Positions 1-9,089 of a stretch of DNA of 64,000 nt are shown in pieces (within the stretch, counting starts at the first letter, position 1; every line of letters starts with the position of its first letter). The DNA comes from Haladaptatus sp. DYF46 (GTDB taxonomy: Archaea; Halobacteriota; Halobacteria; Halobacteriales; Haladaptataceae). The position numbers were made by a program, and so were the translations under genes. Under the pieces are notes generated by a model. The model saw only the letters and a list, made by a program, of their open reading frames with translations, was not told the DNA's origin and made no database searches. Location: assembly GCF_021083305.1 (NCBI RefSeq), contig NZ_JAJFAY010000002.1:682001-746000 (forward strand). Direction: 5' to 3'.

Positions 1-326
1 GCGTCGATGCCGACGCCCTGTGCCTTTCGTTGGATGAAGTAGTTGACCTCGTTTTCAGGAGTTTGCCACTGGAGGGTGGCTTTCGGGTACTCCTTCTCGA
101 ACTCCTTTTTCAGCCACGCGCCGGGCGATGAACTGGGTGCGTCCACGAGCGCGCTGTACGTTGCGACCTTCAGCGTGCCGCTCAGTTCGGTTTGCGCCGT
201 CGTCTTCGCAGCGGGACCGCCGGTCGTAGTCGAATCGGAGTTCCCGGAGTCATCGGAGTCTCCCAGACAGCCGGCGAGGCCGGCAACCGCCGTCGCGCCC
301 GCCGTAAGGAAGGTTCGTCGCTTCAT
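1..326 (-). CDS. Thiamine-type ABC transporter substrate-binding lipoprotein (N-terminal part)
   Basis: This is a partial gene; the C-terminal part lies beyond the window start. The protein begins with a Tat-type signal (Arg3-Arg4) and a lipobox ending at Cys20 (LAGC), then a Ser/Thr/Gly-rich linker, so it should be an exported, lipid-anchored binding protein. The mature start (LKVATYSALVDAPSSSPGAW followed by a KKEFEKEYP stretch) resembles haloarchaeal thiamine-type ABC binding proteins from memory, but only about 108 residues are visible, so the ligand is an inference. A TATA-like TACTTAAC at 350-357 lies about 27 bp upstream of the ATG and supports this start and a leaderless message. Iron or other solute binders of the same fold cannot be excluded. 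Confidence 0.7.
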   Translation of the reverse strand, partial: MKRRTFLTAGATAVAGLAGCLGDSDDSGNSDSTTTGGPAAKTTAQTELSGTLKVATYSALVDAPSSSPGAWLKKEFEKEYPKATLQWQTPENEVNYFIQRKAQGVGID

Positions 327-349
327 TACTCGGTGGTTGTAGTCGGTGG

Positions 350-357
350 TACTTAAC
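350..357 (-). promoter_or_regulatory. TATA-like box for the binding lipoprotein
   Basis: On the minus strand this reads GTTAAGTA. Its centre is about 27 bp upstream of the start codon at 326, the spacing expected for a leaderless haloarchaeal transcript. Confidence 0.4.
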
Positions 358-475
358 GGCCATGATACGACGAACGAAAAACGCCGACTGAAACGTGGCG
401 AAACGGTGGGCTAAATTGTATGATGCTATATTAAATATTGGAAATCGAGACGGCGGCCCTCGAACGTCGCCCGGA

Positions 476-1315
476 CTACTCGCGGTTCGTCCCTTCGATT
501 TCGTTCACCACGGGCGACGACGCCCACGAGGACGGAATCGAACCGGTTTCGTCGGCCAAACGGCGTTCGACGGTGTCGCGAACGTCGACCACGTCGCCGA
601 CGATGGTGACCGCCGGCGGTCTCACGTCGGCGGATGCCGCACGATCGGCGATGGTAGCTATCGTCCCCGTGACGACCCGTTCGTCGGGCAACGTCGCCCG
701 TTCGACCATGGCGACGGGAGTTTCGTCGTCGAGTCCGTGCGAACCGAGCGCGGCGACGTTGTCGGGAAGGCGGCCGACTCCCATCAGAATGACGAGCGTC
801 CCGCCTGCCTCGACGTTCGCGGCGAGCGCCGCCCAGTCGATAGCGGTATCGTCCTTGGCCGGGTCTTCGTGTCCGGTGACGACGGTGAGGCTGGACGCGC
901 ACTTCCGGTGGGTAGCGGGGATACCGGCGACTGCCCCGGCAGCGACGGCGCTCGTCACGCCGGGGACGATTTCGAACCGCACTCCGTGGCGCGCCAGATG
1001 TTCGGCCTCCTCGCCGCCGCGGCCGAAGACCGTCGGGTCGCCCCCTTTCAACCGGACGACGTCGTTACCGGCGCGGGCTTCCCGCACCATTCGGGCGTTG
1101 ATCTCCGCCTGCGGCGTTCGCCCGCCGTCGGCGCGCTTGCCGGTGTGGACGACGGTGGCGTGGTCCGGAAGCGATTCGATGACCGCGTCGCCGACGAGCG
1201 AATCGTGAAGGACGACGTCCGCCTCGTCGAGCAGACGGCGGGCTTTGACCGTGAGGAGTTCCGGGTCGCCCGGTCCCGCGCCGACGAGGGAGACCGTACC
1301 GGTGGTCGTGTTCAC
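476..1315 (-). CDS. cobA: Uroporphyrinogen-III C-methyltransferase (SUMT)
   Basis: This SAM-dependent enzyme makes precorrin-2 from uroporphyrinogen III, the first step towards siroheme. The 279 residues show the family's N-terminal GAGPGDPELLT motif (about residues 12-22), the VRLKGGDPTVFGRGGEE block (about 87-103) and the GVTSA region. It is the last gene of a minus-strand cluster with nitrite reductase, nitrate reductase and a nitrate transporter. Nitrite reductase needs siroheme, so this copy is probably dedicated to nitrate assimilation rather than cobalamin synthesis. The length is normal for a single-domain SUMT; no CysG-type dehydrogenase or ferrochelatase domain is fused to it. Confidence 0.92.
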   Translation of the reverse strand: MNTTTGTVSLVGAGPGDPELLTVKARRLLDEADVVLHDSLVGDAVIESLPDHATVVHTGKRADGGRTPQAEINARMVREARAGNDVVRLKGGDPTVFGRGGEEAEHLARHGVRFEIVPGVTSAVAAGAVAGIPATHRKCASSLTVVTGHEDPAKDDTAIDWAALAANVEAGGTLVILMGVGRLPDNVAALGSHGLDDETPVAMVERATLPDERVVTGTIATIADRAASADVRPPAVTIVGDVVDVRDTVERRLADETGSIPSSWASSPVVNEIEGTNRE

Positions 1316-1351
1316 GGTACCGCCTCCGTCGATGAGGGGTCGAACCGCATC

Positions 1352-1480
1352 TCAGACCAACCATCCCGCTTGGCCGTTGAACGCCATGTACAGGGAGAAC
1401 ACCGTCACGAGTACCGCGATCAGCATCTCAGCATACAGCACGGCCTTTCCCCACTTGTACCACGAATCGTACTCCGTCAT
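1352..1480 (-). CDS. Small single-span membrane protein of the nitrate assimilation cluster
   Basis: This 42-residue protein starts MTEYDSWYKWGKAVLYAEML. A charged and aromatic head of about 11 residues is followed by one hydrophobic span (about residues 13-34) and a short tail ending GWLV. Its ATG overlaps the TGA of the upstream nitrate transporter (TGATG on the minus strand), so translation is probably coupled. I know no firm function; an accessory subunit of the transporter is an inference from its position and topology. Confidence 0.7.
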   Translation of the reverse strand: MTEYDSWYKWGKAVLYAEMLIAVLVTVFSLYMAFNGQAGWLV

Positions 1481-2817
1481 CAGTCATCACCTCCCGTCGA
1501 CGCTCCGGACGCCCCTTTCTCGCCGAGCCAGCGTTCCCTCGAACCGATGCCGTGGTCGCCGATTCCCCGCCGGGAGCGCATCGCCCACAGGTAAAACAGC
1601 ATGATGGGAACGAAGAACACGGCGGCGATGAAGGCGTACCCCATGTGTATGTTTGGCATGAAGCCGAACATGAGCGGGTAGACGATGCCGCCCGTCGTGG
1701 AGATGCCGCCGATGAACCCGGACGCCGTCCCCGGTCGGTCGGGGAAGACCAACGGGACGATGGCGAACACGCCGCCGGTGCCGAAACTCACCGCGATTCC
1801 GGAGCAGGCCAAGACGACCACCGACAACGGAAGGAGGCCGAGGAGTCCCACGGCGGTGAGGACCGTCATCGACACCGTGATGAGTATGAGCGCGGTCAGC
1901 AGCCAGTGGATGCGCGGCGAGTACGGTTGGTCGGTCGCGAGGATGGGGTACGGCGTCCACCCCTTCCGCTGCCAGAGGTCGGACATGTATCCCGAGAACG
2001 GCCGCCACAGCGACGCGTTGAACGACTGGACGGCGGCGAACGTCCCGGCGGCGACCTGAACGGACGCCGTGTCGGTGAACCCGAGTTGTCGGATGGACCC
2101 GGCGAAACCGTCCGTGTAGTACGTGGGGAGCCACGAGTTCATCGCGATTTCCAACCCGAAGGACATCGCGTAGGCGAGCATGAGGCCGATGGCGGCGTAC
2201 CGCGTCCAGACGTACATCGTGTCGCTGAAGGACGTGTTGCTCCGTGCGGCCTCGGCCGTCGCCCGGTCCTTGGCCGGTTGGCCGCGCCACTTGTAGACGG
2301 CCGCGATGACGAGCGCGCCGATTCCGAGATGGAGGAAGGCGTCGCTGAAATGCGTTCCGTAGAGTCGCGGGAGTACCAGCGCGCCGACGCCCGCACCCAC
2401 GTTCCCGGTTCCGGCGTACAGCCCCTCCGCCGTTCCGATCTCGTGTTCGTCGAACCACTGTGCGACGTGCTGGATGCCGACGACGAAGCTGATTCCCGCC
2501 GAGGCGACGACGAGTCGTTCGACGAACAACACCTCGTAGCTCGCGGCGAACGAGGACGCGATGCTCACCACGCCGGAGTACGCGAGGATGATGGCGAAGG
2601 TGTTGTGCGCGCCGAGTCTGTCGGCCGCCCACCCGGCGATGACGCGACCGGGCGGCGCGAGCCAGATGGCCGAACTGGCGAGCAGGGCGAGTTGGCCGGT
2701 GGTGAGGCCGTAGAAATCCCCGATGCTCGTGCTGAACGCGGCGGTCGAGAACCACATCAGAAACGCCCAGAAAAACCCGACAGTCGCGATTATCAGCTGT
2801 TCGACCTTGTTAGTCAT
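1480..2817 (-). CDS. Nitrate/nitrite MFS transporter (NarK/NasB type)
   Basis: A 445-residue protein of the major facilitator superfamily with about 12 hydrophobic spans, predicted to import nitrate or exchange nitrate and nitrite. The N-terminal GWAADRLGAHNTF stretch (about residues 60-72) matches the loop 2-3 signature region, and a GFIGGISTTGGIVYP segment near residue 365 is a glycine-rich helix of the kind typical of NarK proteins. The start MTNKVEQ was chosen because it begins right at the first helix and overlaps the nitrate reductase stop by only 8 bp; a longer frame upstream runs inside the reductase gene. The function is supported by its place between nitrate reductase and siroheme synthase. 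Confidence 0.85.
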   Translation of the reverse strand: MTNKVEQLIIATVGFFWAFLMWFSTAAFSTSIGDFYGLTTGQLALLASSAIWLAPPGRVIAGWAADRLGAHNTFAIILAYSGVVSIASSFAASYEVLFVERLVVASAGISFVVGIQHVAQWFDEHEIGTAEGLYAGTGNVGAGVGALVLPRLYGTHFSDAFLHLGIGALVIAAVYKWRGQPAKDRATAEAARSNTSFSDTMYVWTRYAAIGLMLAYAMSFGLEIAMNSWLPTYYTDGFAGSIRQLGFTDTASVQVAAGTFAAVQSFNASLWRPFSGYMSDLWQRKGWTPYPILATDQPYSPRIHWLLTALILITVSMTVLTAVGLLGLLPLSVVVLACSGIAVSFGTGGVFAIVPLVFPDRPGTASGFIGGISTTGGIVYPLMFGFMPNIHMGYAFIAAVFFVPIMLFYLWAMRSRRGIGDHGIGSRERWLGEKGASGASTGGDD

Positions 2818-4888
2818 CGCTCGCAACCTCCGCTCCGGCGGCCGCGGCCCGTTCGGTCGGACGTGGCGAGAGCCGCACCGCACACTGTTTGTAGTTCGGT
2901 TCGTCGGAGCGCGGGTCCGTGTCGGGGAGCGTCAGTTCGTTCGTCCTCGGGTGGTGAATCGGAAGCCAGACGACGCCCCGCGGAACCGCCGAATCCGTCT
3001 CGATTCGGACCGGAACCTCGCTTCGTCGGGACGCGAGAACTGCCTCCGTACCGTCGATGTCGAGGGATTCGAGCGTCTTCGGATGCACCCGCGCGTTCGG
3101 ACTGGACGGATCGAGGGAGCGGGAACGGATGCCGGTGTTGTACCCGTCCGCGGTTCGTGCCGTCGTCAGCGTGAGGGGGTACTCCTTGTTCGTGGGTTCC
3201 GGAACGCCTCGATGGGTCCCCGTGGAGAATCGGGCGCGACTGGACGCCGTCTCGAACGACCAGTCCCCATCGTCGTAGTACCGGTAGCCGCCGCACGATT
3301 TCGGGTCGGGCGCGGGCCAGCGGACGGCCTTCTCCTCTTCGAGGCGGGGGTAGCCGATGCCCGAGAGGTCGGCGGGCGTTCCCGCCGTGAGGGCCGCCAA
3401 CTCCTCGAAGACGGCCCGCGGGTCGGGTCGCCCCGTCAGTCCGGGGACCATCCCTTCCGCGATAGCGCTGATGATGTCGAGGTCGGTGCGGACGCCGGTC
3501 GGTGTGTCCATCACGGACCGAACGCGGGAGACGCGTCGCTCCATGTTCATCGTCGTCCCGTCCGACTCGCCCCACGTCGCTGCGGGGAGGACGACGTCGG
3601 CCAGTTCGACGGTCTCGGTGTGGAAGGCGTCCTGCACGACGAGGAACGCCTCGTCGAGTCGCTCGCGGACCGCAGACGAGTCGGGCAATCCGGCGACGGG
3701 ATTCGTCGCGACGGTCCACACCGTCTCGACCGGACCGCCCTCGATGGCCTCGACGATTCCGACCGGTCCGGGTCCGGAATCGTCGGGCAATCGCTCCGCG
3801 GGAACGTCCCATGTGTCCGCGACGACCGCCCGTTCGTTCGGATCGTCGAACGACCGGTGGCCCGGCCACGTCCCCTTGGACGAACAGACGCGCGTCCCCA
3901 TGGAGTTCGCCTGTCCGGTCAGCGAGAACGGTCCCGTTCCGGGGCCGAGGTTGCCGGTGGCGAGGCAGAGGTCTATCAGAGCGCCCGCCGTCGCGGTTCC
4001 CTGCGTACTCTGGTTGACGCCCATGCCCCAGTAGAGGAGCGTCGGATCGGCGAGCGCGTCGGCCAGTTCGTCGACGGCGTCGAGAGCGACGCCTGCGGCC
4101 GCCGCCCCGTCCGCCGCGGTCGGGAGTTCGGCCCGGAGCGCGTCGAACCCGACCGTCGCATCGTCGACGAACGCGTCGTCCGTGGCGTCCCGTTCGGCGA
4201 TTCGGGCCAATACGGCGCGTGCGAGGGCGAGGTCGCCGCCGGGGTCTGGCGAAACGTGTTCGTCGGCGACGACGGCCGTCTCGGATTCGACCGGGTCGAC
4301 GACGAGTAACTCGCTGTCGTCGTCGCTCGCGCTCTCCTGAATCCACCTGAACATAACCGGGTGGGCAACGGCGGGATTCGCACCCCAGACGACGTGGCTT
4401 CGGGCGTCCGCGATGTCGTCGTAGGTACACGGTGGCGCGTCGCTCCCGAAGGCGTCGTAGTAGGCCGTCACCGCGCTGGCCATACAGAGGGTGGTGTTGG
4501 CGTCGTAGTATCGGGTGCCGAACCCGCCGCGGGCCAGTTTCCCGAGGAGGTACGCGGCCTCGTTCGTCTGCTGGCCGCTCCCGAGGACGGCGAGGCCGTC
4601 CGGGTCGCGTTCGACGGTGGTCGAGAATCGTTCCACCACGCGACCGAGCGCGACGTCCCACGTCGTCGGGAGGAGTTCGTCTCCCTCCCGAATCAGCGGG
4701 CGCGTCAACCACTTGCCATCGGGGTCCCTGCTCTCCCGAATGCCGCGTTGACAGGCGAGGCCCTGATTCACCGGATGGGTGACGTCGCCGCGAACGATGT
4801 CGATACCGTACCCGACATCCGGGGTCTGATTGACGTGACCACAACCGACCGCACACCGCATGCACGTGGTCGAGACGGTGTTCCTCAC
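2810..4888 (-). CDS. nasA: Assimilatory nitrate reductase, molybdopterin type
   Basis: This 692-residue cytoplasmic enzyme reduces nitrate to nitrite using a bis-MGD molybdenum cofactor and a [4Fe-4S] cluster. The cluster ligands are visible at the N-terminus: Cys9, Cys12, Cys16 and Cys46. Cys135, in the NTTLCMAS stretch, sits where the Mo-ligating Cys is found in the NasA/NapA group. The C-terminal domain (about residue 570 on) has the beta-barrel dinucleotide-binding region ending near NYKQCAVRLSP. There is no Tat signal, which fits an assimilatory and not a respiratory enzyme. It follows nitrite reductase by about 63 bp and overlaps the transporter gene. The electron donor is expected to be ferredoxin, from knowledge of haloarchaeal NasA. 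Confidence 0.93.
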   Translation of the reverse strand: MRNTVSTTCMRCAVGCGHVNQTPDVGYGIDIVRGDVTHPVNQGLACQRGIRESRDPDGKWLTRPLIREGDELLPTTWDVALGRVVERFSTTVERDPDGLAVLGSGQQTNEAAYLLGKLARGGFGTRYYDANTTLCMASAVTAYYDAFGSDAPPCTYDDIADARSHVVWGANPAVAHPVMFRWIQESASDDDSELLVVDPVESETAVVADEHVSPDPGGDLALARAVLARIAERDATDDAFVDDATVGFDALRAELPTAADGAAAAGVALDAVDELADALADPTLLYWGMGVNQSTQGTATAGALIDLCLATGNLGPGTGPFSLTGQANSMGTRVCSSKGTWPGHRSFDDPNERAVVADTWDVPAERLPDDSGPGPVGIVEAIEGGPVETVWTVATNPVAGLPDSSAVRERLDEAFLVVQDAFHTETVELADVVLPAATWGESDGTTMNMERRVSRVRSVMDTPTGVRTDLDIISAIAEGMVPGLTGRPDPRAVFEELAALTAGTPADLSGIGYPRLEEEKAVRWPAPDPKSCGGYRYYDDGDWSFETASSRARFSTGTHRGVPEPTNKEYPLTLTTARTADGYNTGIRSRSLDPSSPNARVHPKTLESLDIDGTEAVLASRRSEVPVRIETDSAVPRGVVWLPIHHPRTNELTLPDTDPRSDEPNYKQCAVRLSPRPTERAAAAGAEVASDD

Positions 4889-4951
4889 GGGAAGCTTCCC
4901 TCCTCGGAGTTCCTGTTCGAGCGACCGGCGGACCGACTCGGATGGGCGCGT

Positions 4952-6718
4952 TCAGTCATCGCTAGTGATGGGGGTGCCGTCCGGCGCGGTCGGTGCGGGG
5001 CTATCCTCGTTCGAGAACGGGTACCACGACTGTTTCGCGTCGTGGAGACAGGGGTCCTCGTAGTCGGTTTCCTCGGGAGTCGCGAGTTCGATGATGGACT
5101 CGTGGCCGGTGGCATCGACCCACTCCCGGAACGTCTGTCCCTCCTCCCGAAGCGCGGCGAACGCTTCGACGAGGTTCTTCACGAGTCCCGGCACTTCGTC
5201 GGCCGGAACGCGTTGTCGGACCCACTCGATGAACGCCGGTTCGTCGCCGATGCCGCCGCCGACGCCGACGTCCATCGCCTCGACCATCTCGCCATCCTTG
5301 CGGGCGCGCATCCCCTGCAACCCGATGTCGGCCGTCATCGCCTGCCCGCAGTCGGCGGTACAGCCCGAGAAGTGGATCTTCAGTCGGGAGACGTCGTCGG
5401 GAAGATCGACGTTGGCCCGGAGCCACCGGAGCATCGCGGTCATTCTGACCTTGGTTTCGGTGAGGGCGAGCGAGCAGAACTCGGTCCCGGTACACGCCAT
5501 CGCTCCCCGTGTGAACGGGGTCGGTTCGGGTGCGTGGGTTTCCAACAGGGGTTCGGCGAGCAACTCGTCGAGTCGGTCCTCGTCCACGTCCACGATGATG
5601 GGGTTCTGACGGCGGGTGAGCCTGATTTCGCCGCTGCCGTACTCGTCGGCGAGGTCGGCGAGGTTGACGGCCTCGTCGGCGGTAACGCGTCCGACCGGGA
5701 CGTTCAAGCCGACGTAGTAGTCGCCGTCGGCCTGTTCGTGGATCCCGACGTGATCGTGTTTCCCTCGTTCGTCGGGTTTCCCCGCATTGTACGTGTATCG
5801 GTCGCGGAGGTCCGTCCCGGCGTGGAGGAGGGGGAAATCGACCCGCTCGGTGAGCGCCTCGCGAATGTCGTCCGTCCCCCAATCGTCGACGAAGAAACGA
5901 CCGCGATTCTTCCGCCGGTTCTGCCGATTCCCCTCCTCGTGGTACAGTTCCACGAACGCACGGATGGTTTCGTACGCGTCGTCCGGCGTGACGAAGACGT
6001 CGAGCGACCGGGCGCGGCGGGGTTCCCGTCCGCCGAGGCCGCCGCCCGCACGCATGTTGAACCCTTTGACCGGCGTTCCGTCGACGAGCTTTCGAGCGGG
6101 TTCGAGGGCGACGTCGTTGATGGAGTCCTGTGCACAACCCTCCCGGCAACCGGTCACGGAGATGTTGAACTTCCGCGGCATGTTACACAACACGTCGTCG
6201 TCGCGCAACTGCGACTGAATCCGGTCGAGCAACGCGCGGGTTTCGACGAACTCGTGCTCGTCCTTCCCAGCCACCGGACATCCGGAGATGTTTCGCATCG
6301 TGTCCCCGCCGGCCGAGCGGGTCGAGACGCCGACGGACTCCAGTTTCTCCCAGATATCCGGGACGTCCTCGAGGTTTATCCAGTGGAGCTGAATCGACTG
6401 ACGCGTCGTGAAATCCACGAACCCGTTTCCGAACTCCGGGTTGTCCGCCGGTCCCGTCGCATACTCGCGTGCGACGTCGCCGATGGCGCGCAGTTGTCCG
6501 GGTTCGAGGATTCCGCCGCAGTTGGTCAGACGCATCATGAAATAGCTCTCCTGACCGGTTCGTTGGTGAAATACGCCCCAGAATTTGAACCGCGTAAACC
6601 ACGCGTCGCGTTCGTCCTCGGGAATCGTCTCCCAACCGCTCTCCGCGAACTCGACTATCTTTTTCCGCACCGCATCGCCGTACATCTCCCCTTTCCATTT
6701 TTCCTTTTTGTGTACCAT
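4952..6718 (-). CDS. nirA: Ferredoxin-nitrite reductase, siroheme type
   Basis: This 588-residue enzyme reduces nitrite to ammonium with six electrons from ferredoxin. The siroheme/[4Fe-4S] signature is complete: CTGTEFC at about residues 407-413 and CTADC at about 451-455. The protein repeats the sulfite/nitrite reductase half-domain twice, with TGCREGCAQDSIND in the first half. It is the promoter-proximal gene of the nitrate cluster; the upstream 230 bp are AT-rich and probably hold the regulated promoter. In haloarchaea this gene is also called nasD. Confidence 0.93.
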   Translation of the reverse strand: MVHKKEKWKGEMYGDAVRKKIVEFAESGWETIPEDERDAWFTRFKFWGVFHQRTGQESYFMMRLTNCGGILEPGQLRAIGDVAREYATGPADNPEFGNGFVDFTTRQSIQLHWINLEDVPDIWEKLESVGVSTRSAGGDTMRNISGCPVAGKDEHEFVETRALLDRIQSQLRDDDVLCNMPRKFNISVTGCREGCAQDSINDVALEPARKLVDGTPVKGFNMRAGGGLGGREPRRARSLDVFVTPDDAYETIRAFVELYHEEGNRQNRRKNRGRFFVDDWGTDDIREALTERVDFPLLHAGTDLRDRYTYNAGKPDERGKHDHVGIHEQADGDYYVGLNVPVGRVTADEAVNLADLADEYGSGEIRLTRRQNPIIVDVDEDRLDELLAEPLLETHAPEPTPFTRGAMACTGTEFCSLALTETKVRMTAMLRWLRANVDLPDDVSRLKIHFSGCTADCGQAMTADIGLQGMRARKDGEMVEAMDVGVGGGIGDEPAFIEWVRQRVPADEVPGLVKNLVEAFAALREEGQTFREWVDATGHESIIELATPEETDYEDPCLHDAKQSWYPFSNEDSPAPTAPDGTPITSDD

Positions 6719-6948
6719 GTGGTTGAATCACCCATTGTTTGTCTACGTATGCCGCACCGTGACTCACGACGTTCGATTTCTTCTGTTAATCTCGAACAAA
6801 CGCCCACTAAATAAGGATAATGGACATACTCATTGCTCATCCCTTTATTTCTGAATATTGTAACCGCATATGGGATCTATATTATTTATTCTAGCACACT
6901 AGTGGAGAGTAAGTAGAAATGTAGAAACTAGAGAGTCATAGGTGACGT
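6719..6948. other. AT-rich intergenic region upstream of the nitrate cluster
   Basis: About 230 bp much richer in A/T than the surroundings, with several candidate TATA-like runs (for example around 6805-6812 and 6885-6895). It must contain the nirA promoter and the 5' side of any nitrogen control site. I see no convincing inverted repeat or small gene in it. Confidence 0.4.
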
Positions 6949-7350
6949 TCATCCGCTCCGCGCGACGGAGACTTCGATGAGGTCCAGATTGGCGCTGAAA
7001 TACGTCGCATCGTCGCTGAACCGGAACCTGGTTCCAACCGGGAGGTACCGACGGGAGAACAGAAAAACGAAGATGGGCGTCCCGTACACCTCGTAGGTGA
7101 TGACGTAGCCGTTGTACTCGTCGGGTTGCGAAATCACCTGTACGTCGTCGGGCGGTTCGTCGAGAATAGTCACCGTGATGGACGCGGGCAGTTGGGAGAC
7201 GATTCGGAACGGAACGTTCGGGTAGAAATCACGGGTGAACACCAACACGGTTCCGGACGGTTGAGCGGCAACCAGCGAGCGGACGGAGGTGTCGAACCGG
7301 GAAAGAATGCTTTCCGACGGCGGCGTTTCCGTATTGAATGTATCTCTCAT
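6949..7350 (-). CDS. Hypothetical protein, paralogue of the next upstream gene
   Basis: The protein (133 residues from this start, up to 157 from 7422) has no recognised family. It aligns with the product of 7474-7932 over its whole core: FYPNVPFRIVSQL against YHPNVEFRVVNSL, ISQPDEYNGYVITY against ISQPDDYNGYIIRY, and FSDDATYFSANLDLIEV against FSEDGSIFSSELNLLST. It has no clear signal peptide, unlike its paralogue. The start is uncertain; in-frame ATGs exist at 7422, 7404 and 7350. The beta-rich pattern with alternating hydrophobic residues suggests a small beta-sandwich, which is only inference. Confidence 0.6.
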   Translation of the reverse strand: MRDTFNTETPPSESILSRFDTSVRSLVAAQPSGTVLVFTRDFYPNVPFRIVSQLPASITVTILDEPPDDVQVISQPDEYNGYVITYEVYGTPIFVFLFSRRYLPVGTRFRFSDDATYFSANLDLIEVSVARSG

Positions 7351-7473
7351 GTGTTTTCGAGGTATCGAAATCGGTCGTGGCGTCCGTAACTCTATCGTCG
7401 GCATCGGTGTTTCGACGGCCAAAAAATGGGTACGGAACCGCGTTGTTGTTACCCCCCAATACAGTCGAATCGG

Positions 7474-7932
7474 TTAGCGGAGGTTGGTGCTCAGCAGGTT
7501 GAGTTCGCTGCTGAAGATGGACCCATCCTCGCTGAAGCGCCGCGTGTCGCCTTGGCTCAGGGACTGGCCACCTTGTTTGAACATGAAGGTGGTGATCGAG
7601 CCCTGCCCACCACCGCTACCGCCACCGAGGAGATAGCGGATGATGTAGCCGTTGTAGTCGTCAGGCTGGCTGATCTCCGGCACGTTGCCGCCACCGGGTC
7701 GTTCGAGGAGGCGAACTGTCGTCGCCGCTTCCAACGAGTTCACGACCCGGAACTCGACGTTCGGGTGGTAGTCGTACGTGTAGACCAGTACGTTGGAACT
7801 CTGCGCCGAAGCGCTTCCGGCGCTTCCCAATCCCAGTGCGAGCGCACCCGTCGCGAGTGCGCCTTTCTTCATGAACGAGCGACGTTCTTTCGATTCGACG
7901 TTTTCTGCGTCTTGTTGTTCTCTCTTAGTCAT
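7474..7932 (-). CDS. Tat-exported hypothetical protein
   Basis: This 152-residue protein carries a clear twin-arginine signal: Arg17-Arg18 in RRSFMKK, a hydrophobic stretch, then probable cleavage after Ala43 (ASA). The mature part is a beta-rich domain shared with the downstream gene, with the conserved core ISQPDDYNGYIIRY and a Gly-rich loop (about residues 105-112). It is probably a folded extracellular protein. No function is recognised. A TATA-like GGCCTATAGCC on the minus strand at 7958-7968 lies about 31 bp upstream of the ATG. Confidence 0.75.
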   Translation of the reverse strand: MTKREQQDAENVESKERRSFMKKGALATGALALGLGSAGSASAQSSNVLVYTYDYHPNVEFRVVNSLEAATTVRLLERPGGGNVPEISQPDDYNGYIIRYLLGGGSGGGQGSITTFMFKQGGQSLSQGDTRRFSEDGSIFSSELNLLSTNLR

Positions 7933-8221
7933 CCTTTTCCCCCCTCCCGGGGTGAAAGGCTATAGGCCGGAACCGAAGATAAATGGCCGCGACTGTTTCG
8001 GCGGCCAATGGAAAACTATCGCAGTTAGGGTCAGACGAGCAATCTCTGCTCACCGGACGGGCGTAACCGATACCGAAGGGTAGTGATCGTTACAGCGGCC
8101 TCCACGCCCGTTACCGAAGGGGAAACGGCCGCTCACTTTACTACGTGCCGAGCCTCTTTTGATGGGTAAATCGACACGAGCGACGAACGGGGGGGAACGA
8201 ACCGCTCCCCGCGTAAGGGGA

Positions 8222-9001
8222 TCACTCTCGTTCGAGTTCGCCGTCGTTCGCGGTCCACTCGGTGAGGCTTCCCTCGTAAAAGCCGAGGTCGTCGTAGCCG
8301 AGCGATGAGAGAACGACGTAGGTGTGACTGATTCGGCGAGCGGTGTTACAGTAGAGGACGATACGTTTGTCGGGGGTGACGCCGTTCGATTCGAGGACCT
8401 CTCGGAGTTCATCGGCGGATTTGATGCCGCGCGTTTCGTCGTCCACGAGGTCGAGCCAATCGACGTTGACCGCGCCGGGGAGGTGGCCCTCGGCGAACTC
8501 CTCGGGGTCGCGGGTGTCGACCAGTACGGCGTCGGGGTCGTCGATCGCGTCTTCGACTTCCTCGCGCCCGACGAGTGGAGACCTGTTCGGCGTACGGGTC
8601 GAATAGGAAACCGAATCGGGAGACGGTGCGTCGGTCGTCGTCTCGTTGTCGCGTTGCCACGAACTGAAATCGCCGTCGAGGAGGTGGAGGCGTTCGTGAC
8701 CGTACAGTTCCGCGGTGACGAGGAATCGCGCCGCGAACACGCCGTGCATGTCGTCATAGGCGACGATGGTATCCGCTTCGTCGATACCGGCGTCCCCGAG
8801 GAGGTCCTCCCACGTCTCGATGCCGGGAAGCATTCCGGCGTCGTCCGCGTCGGACGAGCGGAACGCGTCGAACGGGATGTTGACCGCGCCGGGAAGGTGG
8901 CCGATTCCGTCGTATTCCCACGCGTCCCGGACGTCCACGACCCGTACCTCGTCCAGTCGTTCGGCGAGCCAATCGGCCGAGACGACGACGTTCTCGTGCA
9001 T
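8222..9001 (-). CDS. Thiosulfate sulfurtransferase (two-domain rhodanese)
   Basis: A 259-residue protein made of two rhodanese domains. The N-terminal one (about residues 5-115, with DVRDAWEYDGIGHLPGAVNI) is inactive-like. The C-terminal one (about 135-250) holds the catalytic Cys near residue 218 in YCNTARR. It transfers sulfane sulfur, for instance from thiosulfate to cyanide or a thiol acceptor. It is transcribed divergently from a second two-domain rhodanese at 9244, with about 240 bp between them. Confidence 0.88.
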   Translation of the reverse strand: MHENVVVSADWLAERLDEVRVVDVRDAWEYDGIGHLPGAVNIPFDAFRSSDADDAGMLPGIETWEDLLGDAGIDEADTIVAYDDMHGVFAARFLVTAELYGHERLHLLDGDFSSWQRDNETTTDAPSPDSVSYSTRTPNRSPLVGREEVEDAIDDPDAVLVDTRDPEEFAEGHLPGAVNVDWLDLVDDETRGIKSADELREVLESNGVTPDKRIVLYCNTARRISHTYVVLSSLGYDDLGFYEGSLTEWTANDGELERE

Positions 9002-9070
9002 TGGTGCCCGATACCGAGTCCAACGTCTTAGCCATCCGGGTTCCGTCGAATCCGGCTTGCGACTGGAGCT

Positions 9071-9089
9071 ACCGGAATATATTACCGGT
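9071..9089. promoter_or_regulatory. Inverted repeat between divergent rhodanese genes
   Basis: ACCGG and CCGGT half-sites flank an AATATATTA core. The AT core could serve as TATA element for the minus-strand gene (start at 9001) and the arms could bind a regulator. No TF is identified. Confidence 0.35.

Noticed and set aside
4361..6814. An 817-codon open frame on the plus strand opposite the nitrate genes
   Set aside because: It is antisense to nirA and nasA, which have clear family motifs. Long antisense frames are common in G/C-rich haloarchaeal DNA because stop codons are rare.
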